From Atherinomorus stipes (taxonomy: Eukaryota; Chordata; Actinopteri; Atheriniformes; Atherinidae), in contig JALJCO010003008.1 of assembly GCA_023101725.1 (NCBI GenBank), positions 930,001 through 994,000 on the forward strand: a DNA stretch of 64,000 bases, read 5' to 3'. Below the pieces are notes generated by a model. It was not told the DNA's origin. It searched no databases and saw only the letters and a program-made list of their open reading frames with translations. Positions 37,001 to 44,800 of the stretch are shown here, piece after piece. The translations under genes were made by a program, and so were the position numbers. The first letter of the stretch is position 1; the number at the start of each line of letters is the position of its first letter.

Positions 37001-38543
37001 AAAACAGGGGATATTTGGTTATTTACAAAAATTGCCGTGTATAAACTCTGTTCACACAGAACATCCTAAAAGTAACTATTTAGAAGTTTTAAATTCTGTA
37101 AAAAAGAAGTTTTGGGGGTTTTTTTAGACTTAAGAAACAACGAGCTGATCGGTTAAATATCGGTTAAATATTGGTGGGGTGGCCGATATCCGATACTCTG
37201 TTTTAAGGTGATATAGGCCGATACCGATAGCGGGCCGATTTTGTCGTGCATCCCTACTCAATATGGAGTATCAAAGTGTTGCAGTAAAGTTAATTTAGTT
37301 CTTTCTCCTAAATGTGTGCTTGTGCTCCCAATCCTCCAGCTCCCAGTTGTCAAGTTATTCTGGAGTTCTGGTTTCAGATTCATTTTCATCCGTAGACCAA
37401 CTATCTCTCTGATCCTCGTACAGCTTCTGGGCTGGTTGTCGTTCTTCAGGATAAATCTGCTGCATTTTCAGAGTTAGCAGTTTTTACTTTGCCCTGCTGT
37501 CACATGATCTCTCTGCTGCTGGTCATGTGACCTCGCGTCCTCCCTGTCCCACAGGTGTGGCGCTCCAATGTGACCTCAAAGTGCAACAGCAATACTCTTC
37601 TGGTGCTGGATGTCCATCGAGGTCACCTGGACGAGAAGTTCAGCAAGAGTCTGTCTGCTATAAAAACTGACATCGCCTTCATCCCGTCAGGATGCAGCTG
37701 CCGTCTGCAGCCGCTCGACATTTGTGTGACGCAAGTGCTCAGAGACTTCCTTCAGGTACTCTCATCTCTCACACTTGTTTTTGCTCTACCTGTTTGAGTC
37801 ACTGTTAACGTGACGGGGGTCCTCGTCTTTTCAGGCTCGGTGGACTCAGCTGGTCTCGGATGGGGGACTGGATGGTCTTGGACTGGATCAGCTGGCTCTG
37901 ACTTTGGCCTGTTGGCTCAGTGAAATCTCATCCACTATGAACTCACAGAAGCACTTTCTGCGCAGGTGCGAACGCCATGATTTATGTTTATTTGCTTTCA
38001 GCATCATCTGTAGATGTTGATTATGAAATGACTTTTTCAGTTTATGTAAATGGAAAATACTGGTCCTCTGCTTGTGTCAACATTTTCGAGTGACGCCATC
38101 AGATAATATTTAATCATTGTAGCTACTCTCAGTATTGGGTCATGTGACTGTGTTACGTCAATGTGTCTTTGTTTTTTTTGTTATTAATGACAGTATTTTC
38201 TCTCAGATCCTTCAGCTTATCGTGCAACCTGCAGTCTGTGGAGGGTCAAGGCGAGGCAGCGAGGATGATCACAGCTCTGAATGAAATGCTCATCCAGCCT
38301 TCAGAGACCAAAGGGGCAGAACCAGGTCAGATGGAACTACTGGTGATGATGGAGGAGGAGAGGAAGAAAGATAAAGGTGAAGATCAGAAGGAGGCGAGTG
38401 GGAACAGAAGTAGAGATGAGCAGGAGGAAATGGACGAACTGGAGGACGACTTCAACTTTCTTGTCAAAAGTCCATCTGTTCTGCGTCAAGTGTTTACTGA
38501 AGACAGTGATCAGGAGTCATTTCTTGGTTTTCCAGATGATTGA
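10079..38543 (+). CDS. pogz: pogz, pogo transposable element with zinc finger domain (complete, 24 coding exons)
   Basis: Nuclear chromatin protein; the mammalian orthologue binds HP1 and acts in heterochromatin, mitosis and neurodevelopment. Exons: 10079-10211, 21606-21730, 21886-21946, 24835-25050, 25127-25303, 25641-25726, 25809-25964, 26288-26574, 27271-27428, 28882-28982, 29064-29210, 29344-29478, 30482-30559, 30763-30860, 31518-31658, 31786-31845, 31952-32067, 33138-33213, 35093-35258, 35354-35758, 35986-36288, 37555-37755, 37835-37965, 38207-38543. All phases join, giving 3894 nt and 1297 residues against about 1410 in human. The N-terminus has [12 protein letters not shown] (human DTDLFMECEEEE). 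Then come eight or more zinc fingers, a CENP-B-like HTH and a DDE domain. The stop is TGA at 38541-38543, with AATAAA near 38711. The start ATG at 10079 is followed directly by a second ATG. Which of two possible fish paralogues this is cannot be told. Confidence 0.97.
10225..10340. repeat. hAT-like repeat fragment (palindromic GATACC type)
   Basis: Just after the first coding exon donor, the text GGATACCGATACCAGTATC and, 50 bases on, TCTGGTATCGGTATAAGC form an inverted pair typical of fish hAT miniature-element ends. No clear opposite end or duplication was found. Confidence 0.45.
10590..10784. mobile_element. hAT-type miniature element, related to the 6430-6630 copy, left end decayed
   Basis: The interior repeats ATTTGAATCAGGTGTGTTGG and an opposed CACCTGAATCAGACTGATGG, as in the 6.4-kb element. 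It closes with GAGTTGGACACCCCTG, the usual right end. The left terminus (near GGACATCCTGCAGG) has lost the standard CAGGGGTG start, so no target duplication can be read. Confidence 0.6.
11866..12210 (+). repeat. Interspersed repeat with CCCATAGACTCCCATATTAAAA motif
   Basis: I recognise the block from ACAGTCACTCCCCATAGACT through AACTTTACAGAAG to the GATTGACAGG segment as a repeated fish sequence often seen in introns. Class and exact ends are unknown to me. Confidence 0.5.
12564..13198 (+). mobile_element. PIF/Harbinger-like non-autonomous element with Myb-like ORF start
   Basis: Ends are GGCTACGTTCACACGG at the left and GTGTGAACAGCCCC at the right, an inverted pair, flanked by TAA on both sides (12561-12563 and 13199-13201). 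TWA duplications are the PIF/Harbinger hallmark. Inside, a frame at 12810-12917 begins [17 protein letters not shown], resembling the start of the Myb/SANT-like protein these elements carry. It ends after 36 codons, so only the start survives in this 635-bp internally deleted copy. Confidence 0.75.
15634..15705. mobile_element. 72-bp palindromic miniature element inside the nested hAT element
   Basis: Arms AGACCCTTTCCAAAAAATTA and its near reverse complement ending TTTTTTGGAAAGGGTCT fold on each other. TA dinucleotides flank it at 15632-15633 and 15706-15707, as for Tc1/mariner-type insertions. It is the innermost of three nested insertions. Confidence 0.7.
15905..16176 (-). pseudogene. BED-type zinc finger fragment of the nested hAT element
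   Basis: From the ATG at 16176 an Ala-rich leader is followed by a BED finger with the Cys pair CRRC and the closing Cys/His of KKHLQCRH. One in-frame TGA lies at 16077-16075. It stands where BED fingers normally carry a conserved tryptophan (S-x-x-W-x-x-F type), so a single TGG to TGA change would explain it. The frame is otherwise open to 15905. Confidence 0.7.
20612..21163. mobile_element. 552-bp hAT miniature element, CCGAAA-rich, with 8-bp target duplication
   Basis: Ends are TAGGGATGCACCGAAA and TTTTCGGTGCATCCCTA, exact inverted repeats, with direct repeats CAAAAGAT at 20604-20611 and 21164-21171. Many CCGAAA/TTTCGG motifs crowd both ends. No transposase is encoded. It lies in pogz intron 2, about 440 bp upstream of exon 21606-21730. 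Confidence 0.92.
22336..22897. mobile_element. Long-inverted-repeat miniature element interrupted by a SINE
   Basis: The left arm is CCACAGAATGATGTAACTTT (22336-) resuming at TTTTCCACTTACCAT (22625-) through GAGCAAGACTCTGGAGCACT. The right arm is its reverse complement, from AGTGCTCCAGAGTCTTGCTC to ATCATTCTGTGG (22897). The left arm is split by a tRNA-derived SINE at about 22360-22625, so the SINE arrived later. The class is not clear from the ends. Confidence 0.7.
22360..22625 (-). repeat. tRNA-derived SINE (minus strand)
   Basis: Read on the minus strand, the head GGTAGCGTAGTGGTAATG looks like a tRNA A box and CCCGGGTTTGAGTCC like a B box. A body with CCTGAGCAAGGTCCTTAA and CTGCTCCCCGGGC follows, then a tail with GCAGAGAATGAATTTCC. 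It is a SINE with an RNA polymerase III-type head, not a tRNA gene, because no cloverleaf closes. Confidence 0.8.
23301..24629 (-). mobile_element. Tc1/mariner-type element with about 220-bp inverted repeats and broken transposase
   Basis: The left end CAGGGAGTGCAGAATTATTA is preceded by TA. Sequence 23301-about 23530 is repeated inverted at about 24410-24629 (shared motifs TAGGCAAACATAATTAT and GGGGTGTGGTCTAATGACAT). The right tip is changed, so the end there is approximate. The minus strand between encodes transposase: HTH text [17 protein letters not shown], then at 24067-23777 an open block with [11 protein letters not shown] and [11 protein letters not shown], the second Asp and the Glu of a DDE triad. 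The HTH and DDE parts are out of frame and have lost sequence between them. It lies in pogz intron 4. Confidence 0.9.
25641..29478 (+). CDS. pogz: pogz zinc-finger block (coding exons 6-12)
   Basis: This part of pogz encodes the C2H2 cluster. Exon 25641-25726 has an atypical first finger ([19 protein letters not shown]). Exon 26288-26574 has the conserved lead-in [12 protein letters not shown], then CIHC, and its histidines are supplied by the next exon. Exon 27271-27428 carries CPHC with CHMEVVH. Exon 28882-28982 carries CKIC, CHMKTTH and [10 protein letters not shown]. Exon 29064-29210 carries two fingers ending in HFQEAH and HFARH. Exon 29344-29478 carries CDKC and the histidines of KQLHH, then GLKPGTK, as in human POGZ. 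Several fingers are split by introns, also typical of this gene. These fingers probably bind DNA or protein partners; the specificity is not predictable from sequence. Confidence 0.95.
26877..26943. repeat. Short perfect-armed hairpin (67 bp), probably a folded-back LINE tail
   Basis: Arms AATCAGACTTACTTTATTGA and its reverse complement TCAATAAAGTAAGTCTGATT face each other across about 18 bases (loop with CACTGCAATTTTCCAGAC). The arm resembles the CAGACTTACTTTATTGA 3' tail of fish LINEs, so an inverted pair of LINE tails is likelier than a structured RNA. It lies in pogz intron 9. Confidence 0.5.
27515..27675 (+). repeat. SINE fragment, same body as the 22.4-kb copy
   Basis: It has CCTGAGCAAGGTCCTTAA followed by CAACTGCTCCCCGGGC and a tail ending in (TAAA)n/(AAAT)n. 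The tRNA-like head is missing, so this is a 5'-truncated copy. It lies in pogz intron 10. Confidence 0.7.
27737..28134 (+). repeat. Full-length tRNA-derived SINE with (GAAT)n tail
   Basis: The head GGGCTGCACGGTGGTGTGGT has an A-box-like and GTTCGAGTCCCGGC a B-box-like motif. The body has TGGAGTTTGCATGTTCTCCC, CAGGGTGTACCCTGCCTC and GCTGGGATAGGCTCCAGC, and the tail is GAATGAATGAATGA. I recognise this as a very common fish SINE. It lies in pogz intron 10, plus strand. Confidence 0.85.
28227..28271 (+). repeat. (GGAT)n/(GATA)n microsatellite
   Basis: A run of about eight GGAT units turns into four GATA units at 28257-28271. It directly precedes a sequence starting ACTTTATTGTCTGCCC that looks like the inverted 3' end of a LINE, so the tract may derive from LINE tail units. 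Confidence 0.85.
28272..28620 (-). mobile_element. Probable LINE 3'-end fragment (minus strand)
   Basis: The minus strand reads toward an ACAATAAAGT tail followed by the TATC repeats. Sequence such as ATTCCTCTTTAACAAGGCTC and GAGAGAGGTCCTCTGATCAT resembles the 3' region of Rex1-like elements in fish, read in reverse. No reverse-transcriptase frame survives, so the class is tentative. Confidence 0.4.
29568..30144. mobile_element. 577-bp TTAA-flanked miniature element (piggyBac-like)
   Basis: The ends AGGTGTTATAGAAGATG and CATCTTCTATAGCACCT are inverted. TTAA lies on each side (29564-29567 and 30145-30148), the piggyBac target signature. The interior has GTGATTGACAGTCAATTC-type palindromes and no coding capacity. 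It lies in pogz intron 13, starting about 90 bp after exon 29344-29478. Confidence 0.8.
31518..32067 (+). CDS. pogz: pogz HP1-binding-type zinc finger region (coding exons 15-17)
   Basis: Exon 31518-31658 reads [20 protein letters not shown] and then [10 protein letters not shown] and ANHMI, which aligns with the human finger (the HPZ region) shown to bind the HP1 chromoshadow domain. The short exon 31786-31845 completes the second histidine. Exon 31952-32067 adds CASCTYSTC with SMANHL. The Cys and His ligands are all present. HP1 binding is inferred from the orthologue. Confidence 0.85.
33851..33876 (+). repeat. Poly-G run of 26
   Basis: An uninterrupted run of 26 G follows ATGATTTC and precedes TTGTGTGTG. 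Such long G runs are unstable and hard to sequence, so its length is uncertain. It lies in pogz intron 19, away from any exon. Confidence 0.9.
34672..34835 (+). repeat. Diverged SINE fragment related to the 42.3-kb copy
   Basis: It shares TGGTGCATGAATGTGT, ACATGTAGCTCACTATCACC and GAGTGGATGAATAATGAAT with the better copy at 42316-42655. The tRNA-like head is lost. It lies in pogz intron 19. Confidence 0.6.
35093..38543 (+). CDS. pogz: pogz CENP-B-like HTH, DDE domain and C-terminal LEDGF-type motif (coding exons 19-24)
   Basis: Exon 35354-35758 (135 codons) has the helix-turn-helix with [13 protein letters not shown] and FMLRHDL. Exons 35986-36288, 37555-37755 and 37835-37965 form the pogo/Tigger-type DDE fold. 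Acidic residues are kept at the three expected places: [18 protein letters not shown] and LQPLDICV. The last exon has an acidic Glu/Lys-rich linker and ends with [11 protein letters not shown]. The ESFxGF core matches the integrase-binding-domain motif by which human POGZ contacts LEDGF/p75. Catalytic activity is not expected in this domesticated protein and is not shown here. Confidence 0.93.
36751..37256. mobile_element. 506-bp hAT miniature element, GCCGATAT type, with 8-bp target duplication
   Basis: Ends TAGGGATGCA and TGCATCCCTA are inverted. Exact direct repeats CTCAATAT lie at 36743-36750 and 37257-37264. The interior near both ends is full of GCCGATATCC-like motifs. It is non-coding and lies in pogz intron 22. 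The terminal ten bases are shared with the element at 20612-21163. Confidence 0.93.
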
Positions 38544-38740
38544 TTCATCATCATCTTATGCTTCAGAAATATGAGCTGCAAGTGAGCTATGACATCATCC
38601 TAGACACAGACTTTAGAGGCAAAAGATGCTTATTTGGCGGAGTAAAGCTGAGCATTGATATTATAGATTGTAAAACTGTTAATCAGTTTTTGGTTCTAAA
38701 GCATAAAGAAACAATAAAAACATTTTCTTATTAAACCTTT
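38544..38740 (+). other. pogz: pogz 3'UTR with polyadenylation signal
   Basis: After the TGA at 38541 the transcript probably runs to just past AATAAA at about 38711-38716, followed by a T-rich stretch. Another AATAAA lies at about 39919, which could serve a longer 3'UTR. Confidence 0.55.
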
Positions 38741-39794
38741 TTCAGCAGTCCCGAACATCTGAGGAACTGTAAAGCTGGATACATCAACAAATTCTGACAT
38801 TTTAATGACCTGGAACCATGTAAATGTGACTTTTTGTTGGATATTGTTTCTTTGTAAGTATTAAGTAGAAGGGAACTGATCACACATCTTAACTGCATCT
38901 CAACTTATCTAGTTATTTTGAAAAGTTACTCATTAATTTTTGGTGTTAATGAATAATAGTGGGGTAAAAACAAACTCAGCTTTTATGAATTTATATAAAA
39001 ATCATATTTTAGGAGCTCAACAGAGCCTTCTGTCATATGACCATTTTGGTTGTAAACAATCTTTATCAAACAAATGAAAAGCCATAATGCACTTTACATA
39101 TCAATGATCATGAGAAGCATTACTGCTAACGCAGCAGATCTGCTTTACATCATTAACTTTACTGAGCTTCCAGCTCACAATCAAATTTACTACATCTAAT
39201 CATGTTTCTATGTATAGCTAATGTGACTTTATTATAAAAATGCTGTTACAGCAACCAGATGTCTGAGTTTATCTCCTCCAGATTTTATTATTTAGTCCTA
39301 AAAGCATACAGGAGTTTCAGTTCCAACACCAACACATTGCATAGAAAAAGTGGCTGGTGCGCTGCTGGTGTCCCTCAAACCTCTGGTGCTCGTAGAAGGG
39401 AACAATTACCTTGCAGTTGGAACACAGTGACTTAATTATCTTGTATTAACAAATCATGGCGGCTCTGAACTTGACCAAATGTCAACTTGTTTCAGTTTCA
39501 GTCCGGACATTGTTGTGGTCGGGTTCTAAATCTACCTGTGGTCTTTTTAGAACAAGTGATGCAGCAGATATTGATCTTACTCCTTTTGACTTTCTGGTCA
39601 TATTAAATAATCTGATGAACAGTTTTTGGAGGGAAAACTGAGATCACGCCGAGACTTTAAAGGATGAAATTGATTCTTCCCGTTAAATCTGTTACTGAAC
39701 ATGATTATTGTTTGTTTCACAGCCAAATCTGCTGAGCTCAGGATGTGAAGCTAAAAATATGAGACCACTGTGTTGGATTTTTTTTTTTTTATCT

Positions 39795-39795
39795 T

Positions 39796-39834
<39 letters not shown>

Positions 39835-39838
39835 ATAT
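39795..39838. repeat. (TA)n microsatellite
   Basis: About 22 TA/AT units with one TTT break follow an 11-base T run. It lies 1.2 kb after the pogz stop codon. Confidence 0.9.
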
Positions 39839-42315
39839 GTGATGCAGTTGGCTTTGTAAAAGAAAAGAAAAAAACTTTGTACTGGAACATGAACTATTGC
39901 ACAACCATTTTTAAAGAAAATAAATGTTCTCACAAGGAAAGGATTCATTGACTACAACAGTCTTCACAAAATAAGAATATATCTATACTTCTGTTTACTT
40001 TCTAAACATTAAGTTTGTGTGGTGAAAATTAAGTCACATTAAACCAATATACTTTGTGATGACTGGAATTTTAAGCCTTGGGCCAAACAGATGTGTTAAA
40101 CTGGGAAATGGGGAATACTGACTGAAGCTAAGCTAGCAGCAGGTAGCTTGTAGAAAGTAATGTACAAACTCCCACATGTTTTACTCTGACTTCAGTAGCA
40201 GTAGCATCAAACGTCCCTGCTGACTCTTAAATTTAGAAACCATGAGAACAGAGTCACTTTCCCAGCATGCCCTGGAGCGAGGCAGCGACCCCCCAAGGAC
40301 AGCCTTGGCCAGCTGGGGGACGCATGGTGGGAAGGATTTAAGGACCTTGACTGTTATTTGTTTAAATTTAGTCTCAGATTTAGGATAAATATCCCTGAAT
40401 CCAGACGAATGGGTCCTATGTTGATACGAATTTACCTTAAAATGATGTGAAGATCTGTTCGTTTGTCTTTAAACCTCTTCAGTCGTTTGTTTGTGGCATG
40501 CATGCTGTTGTCGCATGTTTACTGAGATCAGGAAGTTTAGGCTTTTCAGAAATTAATGGAGGGATTTTCCTCCTTAACTTCATGATTTAACTGATTCAGA
40601 TCAATTCAACAGTATGGAAATGTCACCATGCCAGATTTGGGCTAGTTCCAGTCAGGATTTTTAAAACATCCATAAATCCCTCTATTAAATCGGCACTTAA
40701 TTCATCCCATTTCTTTTTAATTTAAAGGTGATTACGTGTCCAGGAGGAAACCTGTGTGGGGCTTTTGAGCCCCTTTGCTACCTTAACCCTCATCCTGCTT
40801 CGCTTTTTTTGTAACCAGATGTAAATTTTTACATGTCTCTAACCCATCAAAATTGATTAAAACAATTATTTTTATGCTATAAAGATTTTATTTAGTAAAA
40901 AATCTCTCTAAATCTTTTACTCTGCACCCCCCAAGATGTTTTTGGGGTGTGTTATTTTTGAAAAGTGAATTGTTTTGATGAAAAAGTTGTAGCTATGACC
41001 TTTGAATCAATCATTATTTTGAATAACTCCTTTTCGTTGAAGCTGTCGTATCAACACTTCAGCATATCAACCTCCAGATGACACAGCTGGAGAATTTGTC
41101 CAGCATGAGACCCATTAGCATCTATTAGCATTTGTTAGCATCTCTGGCCAGCATTAGCATTGTGAAAGGTGTCCCAGCATGCAGCCGGCTGTTGATGTGA
41201 CCAGCAGGAAGACGTTTCAGGCAGAGGAAGGAAATCTACTGTTGCAAGTCAATCACGCCGGCTTTGATGGTTTGACTTGTTTTATTTTAAGCTGCTTTTT
41301 ACTTGTTTACATGTCAGCTGTAATAAGAGTCAGAGCAGACTTTCTGTGCTTGGACTTGAGTCAGATATTCTGCGACTAAAGCTGCTGCTGACTTTAATCT
41401 GATGATTATGGCTGTCACAGACAGCTAAAACCTGCAAATCTGTCATAATTACAGAGGAATCATTTAGGCATATTTCACAGCTGATTGTTGCTGTGTGAAC
41501 CTACAAACTGGAAAATAAGACAAGGGGTTGATTTTTTTTTTTTTTTTTTTCTGTTTTGTGTGTTTTTAGTTAGTGGTCGCTTCGGCCAGAGAACCCTCAG
41601 AGATGTGTGTGACAAATAAGAAGTATGGTGATTTGTCTTTAATCTGATTTAATCCAGCTCTATCTAATGCAGCCTGAACCGATTTGTGTTGTGTTTGTTG
41701 CTGAGTTCAGAATCGGGAAAAGGAATGAAATAGATCTATTGGTCTATTTGAGTCCTGAAACAAACTTTGAAAACCTACCTAGATGAAGACATGTTTTCAG
41801 GGTTTCCTCTTCAAGTCTTGACAGAGAGCTCCTGAATTAGTAAACATTTTCTTTCCTATTTATTAAATTTAAAATAATCCATAGATGAAATACTTTTTCA
41901 AAAATTCTGTTGACATAAATGTTTTTCTGAGCCAAAATGCAAATGACTAAAACATTACTTGAAATATAACATAGATCTTTATACCTTGTAACTATATCTT
42001 TCTCTTGTAATTACCAAACTGCGTGTCAAATATGAGGGAGGATCAGTACCAGTACAGATTTTAGATAATAATTTGGCTGATGGCTGATTCAGATTGTTTT
42101 TTTCATATTTACATTTTAATACCTGGGAATTTTAGTACATTTCATGTGTGCGACATGTTTCACATAAAATATTTACAAAAGTAAAAGGGTGCAAAAGAAG
42201 CATTGCAAAGTAAACTAAAACTTTAAAAAGAAATTAAAATAAATTAGAGAGAACAAGCTCAAATAAAATAATGTGCAAGAAATAAAAATTACATCTAAAA
42301 GTAAAAAGTAAAAGG

Positions 42316-42655
42316 CTCAGGTGGTAGAGCAGGTTGGCCAGTGATCGAAGGATTGGCAGTTCAAATCCCAATCCCCCAACCATGTGTCACTGTGTCCCTG
42401 GGCAAGACACCCAACCCTCCCTGCCTCCAGCGGGGGCACCACTGGTGCATGAATGTGTGTGAATGGTTCCTCATACGGCCCAAAGCGGCCGGGGCCATAG
42501 GCACGAAATGGCTGCCACACCTCCGTCAGTCTGCCCCAGGGCAGCTGTGGCTACATATGTAGCTTACCATCACCACGTACAACTGGGGAGTGAAAGAATA
42601 ATGGATCTACTATGCAGCCCTTTGAGTGGCTTGCAAATCGCTATATAAATCTAAT
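42316..42655 (+). repeat. tRNA-derived SINE, near full length
   Basis: It starts GGCTCAGGTGGTAGAGCAGG, a tRNA-like A-box region, with GGCAGTTCAAATCCC as the B box. CCTGGGCAAGACACCCAACC, GGTGCATGAATGTGTGTGAA and a closing TTTGAGTGGCTTGCAAATCG with TATATAAAT follow. This is a known fish SINE layout. It is transcriptionally of polymerase III type if active. Confidence 0.85.
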
Positions 42656-43312
42656 CCATTAATATTATTATAATAAAGAGTAGATCACCCTTTATCTCTG
42701 AATCAGCTCAGATTCAAACATGTAAAAAAAATGCATAAATGTTTCAATAGATAAATGCTGCAACATTCTGAACATCTACCAACACTGATGTTTGGCTGAT
42801 ATATCTGTGCATCAGATAAAACAGATTTACTGTAAAGCCCAGGGGACCGTGTTTTATGTTCCGTCTGATATCATTATTAGATTTACTTTCAGACATAGTT
42901 GTATTTTTTTTTCCTTTAATCATAATTTGGTTTCAGCTTACTTAACTTTATCACGAAATTGGATTTAGAAAAAGATCTGGCTTTCAGTTCAGCAACAGAC
43001 AATTTTTTTTAAATTTTCAGATATTTAAGATTAGATTAATCATTTATTTTAAAAAGATCAAGTTTAATCTCAAAATTTAAACTTAACTTTTACATAAATG
43101 CTGCGGAAGTTTTGCAGCTGAGTGCAGCGATGTGCAGCCAATAATATTCCTCATACAGGATCTGATTAATATTTCTTTTTTTTCAGATATAAGCTTTTTA
43201 TTCTCTTTTTGCTCATCTAATTCTATTTATTGTATTGGTCACTGAATAATGCAGTTTTCTCTCAGCTACCCATGACCAATACCTGTGTACAATTTTTACC
43301 CCATCTTCTTCT

Positions 43313-43395
43313 ATATATATTTCATTAATCCCAATTAGAGTGCCAATTAAGAAATTCATTCTCTGCATTGAACCCATTTCAGGTTGAATCTGTAG
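43313..43395 (-). repeat. SINE tail fragment (minus strand)
   Basis: The segment with ATTCATTCTCTGCATTGAAC matches, on the minus strand, the tail part of the SINE at 22360-22625 (GCAGAGAATGAATTTC). Only the 3' end of the SINE is present. Confidence 0.6.
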
Positions 43396-44229
43396 TCAGA
43401 GCAGTAAGCAGCAAAAGGTTTTCTTGGGTTATTTTCCTCTTTTTTTCCCTAAACAAAAGACTTTGACTCAGTAAGGGCCACGCTATCCTGCATACTCTGG
43501 GGAGAGGGGGGGACTATAATGTCTCGTAACTTTACTCTTGCCTCCAGGCTGAAACAGGATGGAAACTGAAAAGTTGAACATGTTTCCTCACAGACTGAAC
43601 ATTTAGATGTCCTTATGTGGTCAAAGCTGACATCACTGATTAGGTCACCCAGCGGTGGATTTCCCTGAGAACTGAATACAGAAACCCAAGTCTATTGTTT
43701 CACCTCCAGCTGTAAGACAAGTAACAAAGGGCTTTTATTTCTCTTTGAAGGATCAGACAGCAAATTTTTTACAGATTTTAACCCTCTACACGCCAACAGG
43801 ACCAGTGTGACGCTGCTTTGCTCGTGCTGCTGGTTTCACTCTATTTCTGCTGAACTGAATTTGCAGACTTTCTGAAACATGAGCTTCTGAGATGTTGTGT
43901 TCGAGTGCTGCTGCAGCAGTGAGCTTTCCTGCACGGTGAAGACAATACGTTATGTGGGGTGGGGGGGGATAGCAAGACCAGACAGGAAAAATCTAATAAA
44001 AACACCTCCGAAGGAGAGAGCAGGAATTTATCCCTGATGGGCTGATGCTCTGCAGCTTTTTGTGCAGACTGGCCGTTATAAATCAATTAATCAAAACAAA
44101 AACGGAAGCTAAAAATCTCAAAGTTTTCTGAATTTTAATCCATATTTTGTTCCTTTGTTTAAACTTTTATTTACCATATAGATCTAAAGTTTCAGAATTT
44201 CACTGACACAATCACTTTAAGAAAATATA

Positions 44230-44800
44230 AACAAATGAAGAATTTAAAACCAGCAACACACTAAAGAACTCCAAAAACAAAAGGTTTGGAGAGGCAAACA
44301 CAAGAATTTATCAAGGATTCAACAATCAGCAGGTTAAATGGTGATCGGTAAGGGTGTTAATTATCGGGTATAAAAAGAGCATCTCACTCACCATTTCCCA
44401 ATTCCAAAATTAAAAGAATATCAGTCTTTTAGCATGTAAAGTGAATAATAATGGGAAAAAATGCTGGCAGTCTGGGGAAATTTCAGTGTGTGAAGGTCAA
44501 GGAGAGAGACCTTCCAGCAGTCCTGCCTGAGACGCAGTTATTCCACCGTGACTAATATATCATCAGGAGTACCTTGGGAAACCATTTCCAGTCAACACAG
44601 CCCAGTGTTACGACCAAAAATGTAACTTGAAGCAAAATTACCTGAGGAGGAAGGCATATATTAACTCTGCAGAAACATCACTAAGGTCTCTGGACACAAG
44701 CTCCTCTCAGGGGGGCCGAGAGTCGGTGGAGATGTGACCTATAGTCAGATGAGTTTGCATTTCAGCTGCTTGTGCAAAGTCGAGAGTCTGGCTGCTGCTG
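44230..44800 (+). mobile_element. Possible ancient Tc1/mariner remnant
   Basis: Scattered pieces such as GGGTATAAAAAGAGCATCTC, TCAGTGTGTGAAGGTCAAGG and the order of a HTH-like then a TATAGTCAGATGAGTTTGCA segment recall the layout of old fish Tc1-like elements. No open frame longer than a few tens of codons remains and the ends are not identifiable. Confidence 0.3.
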
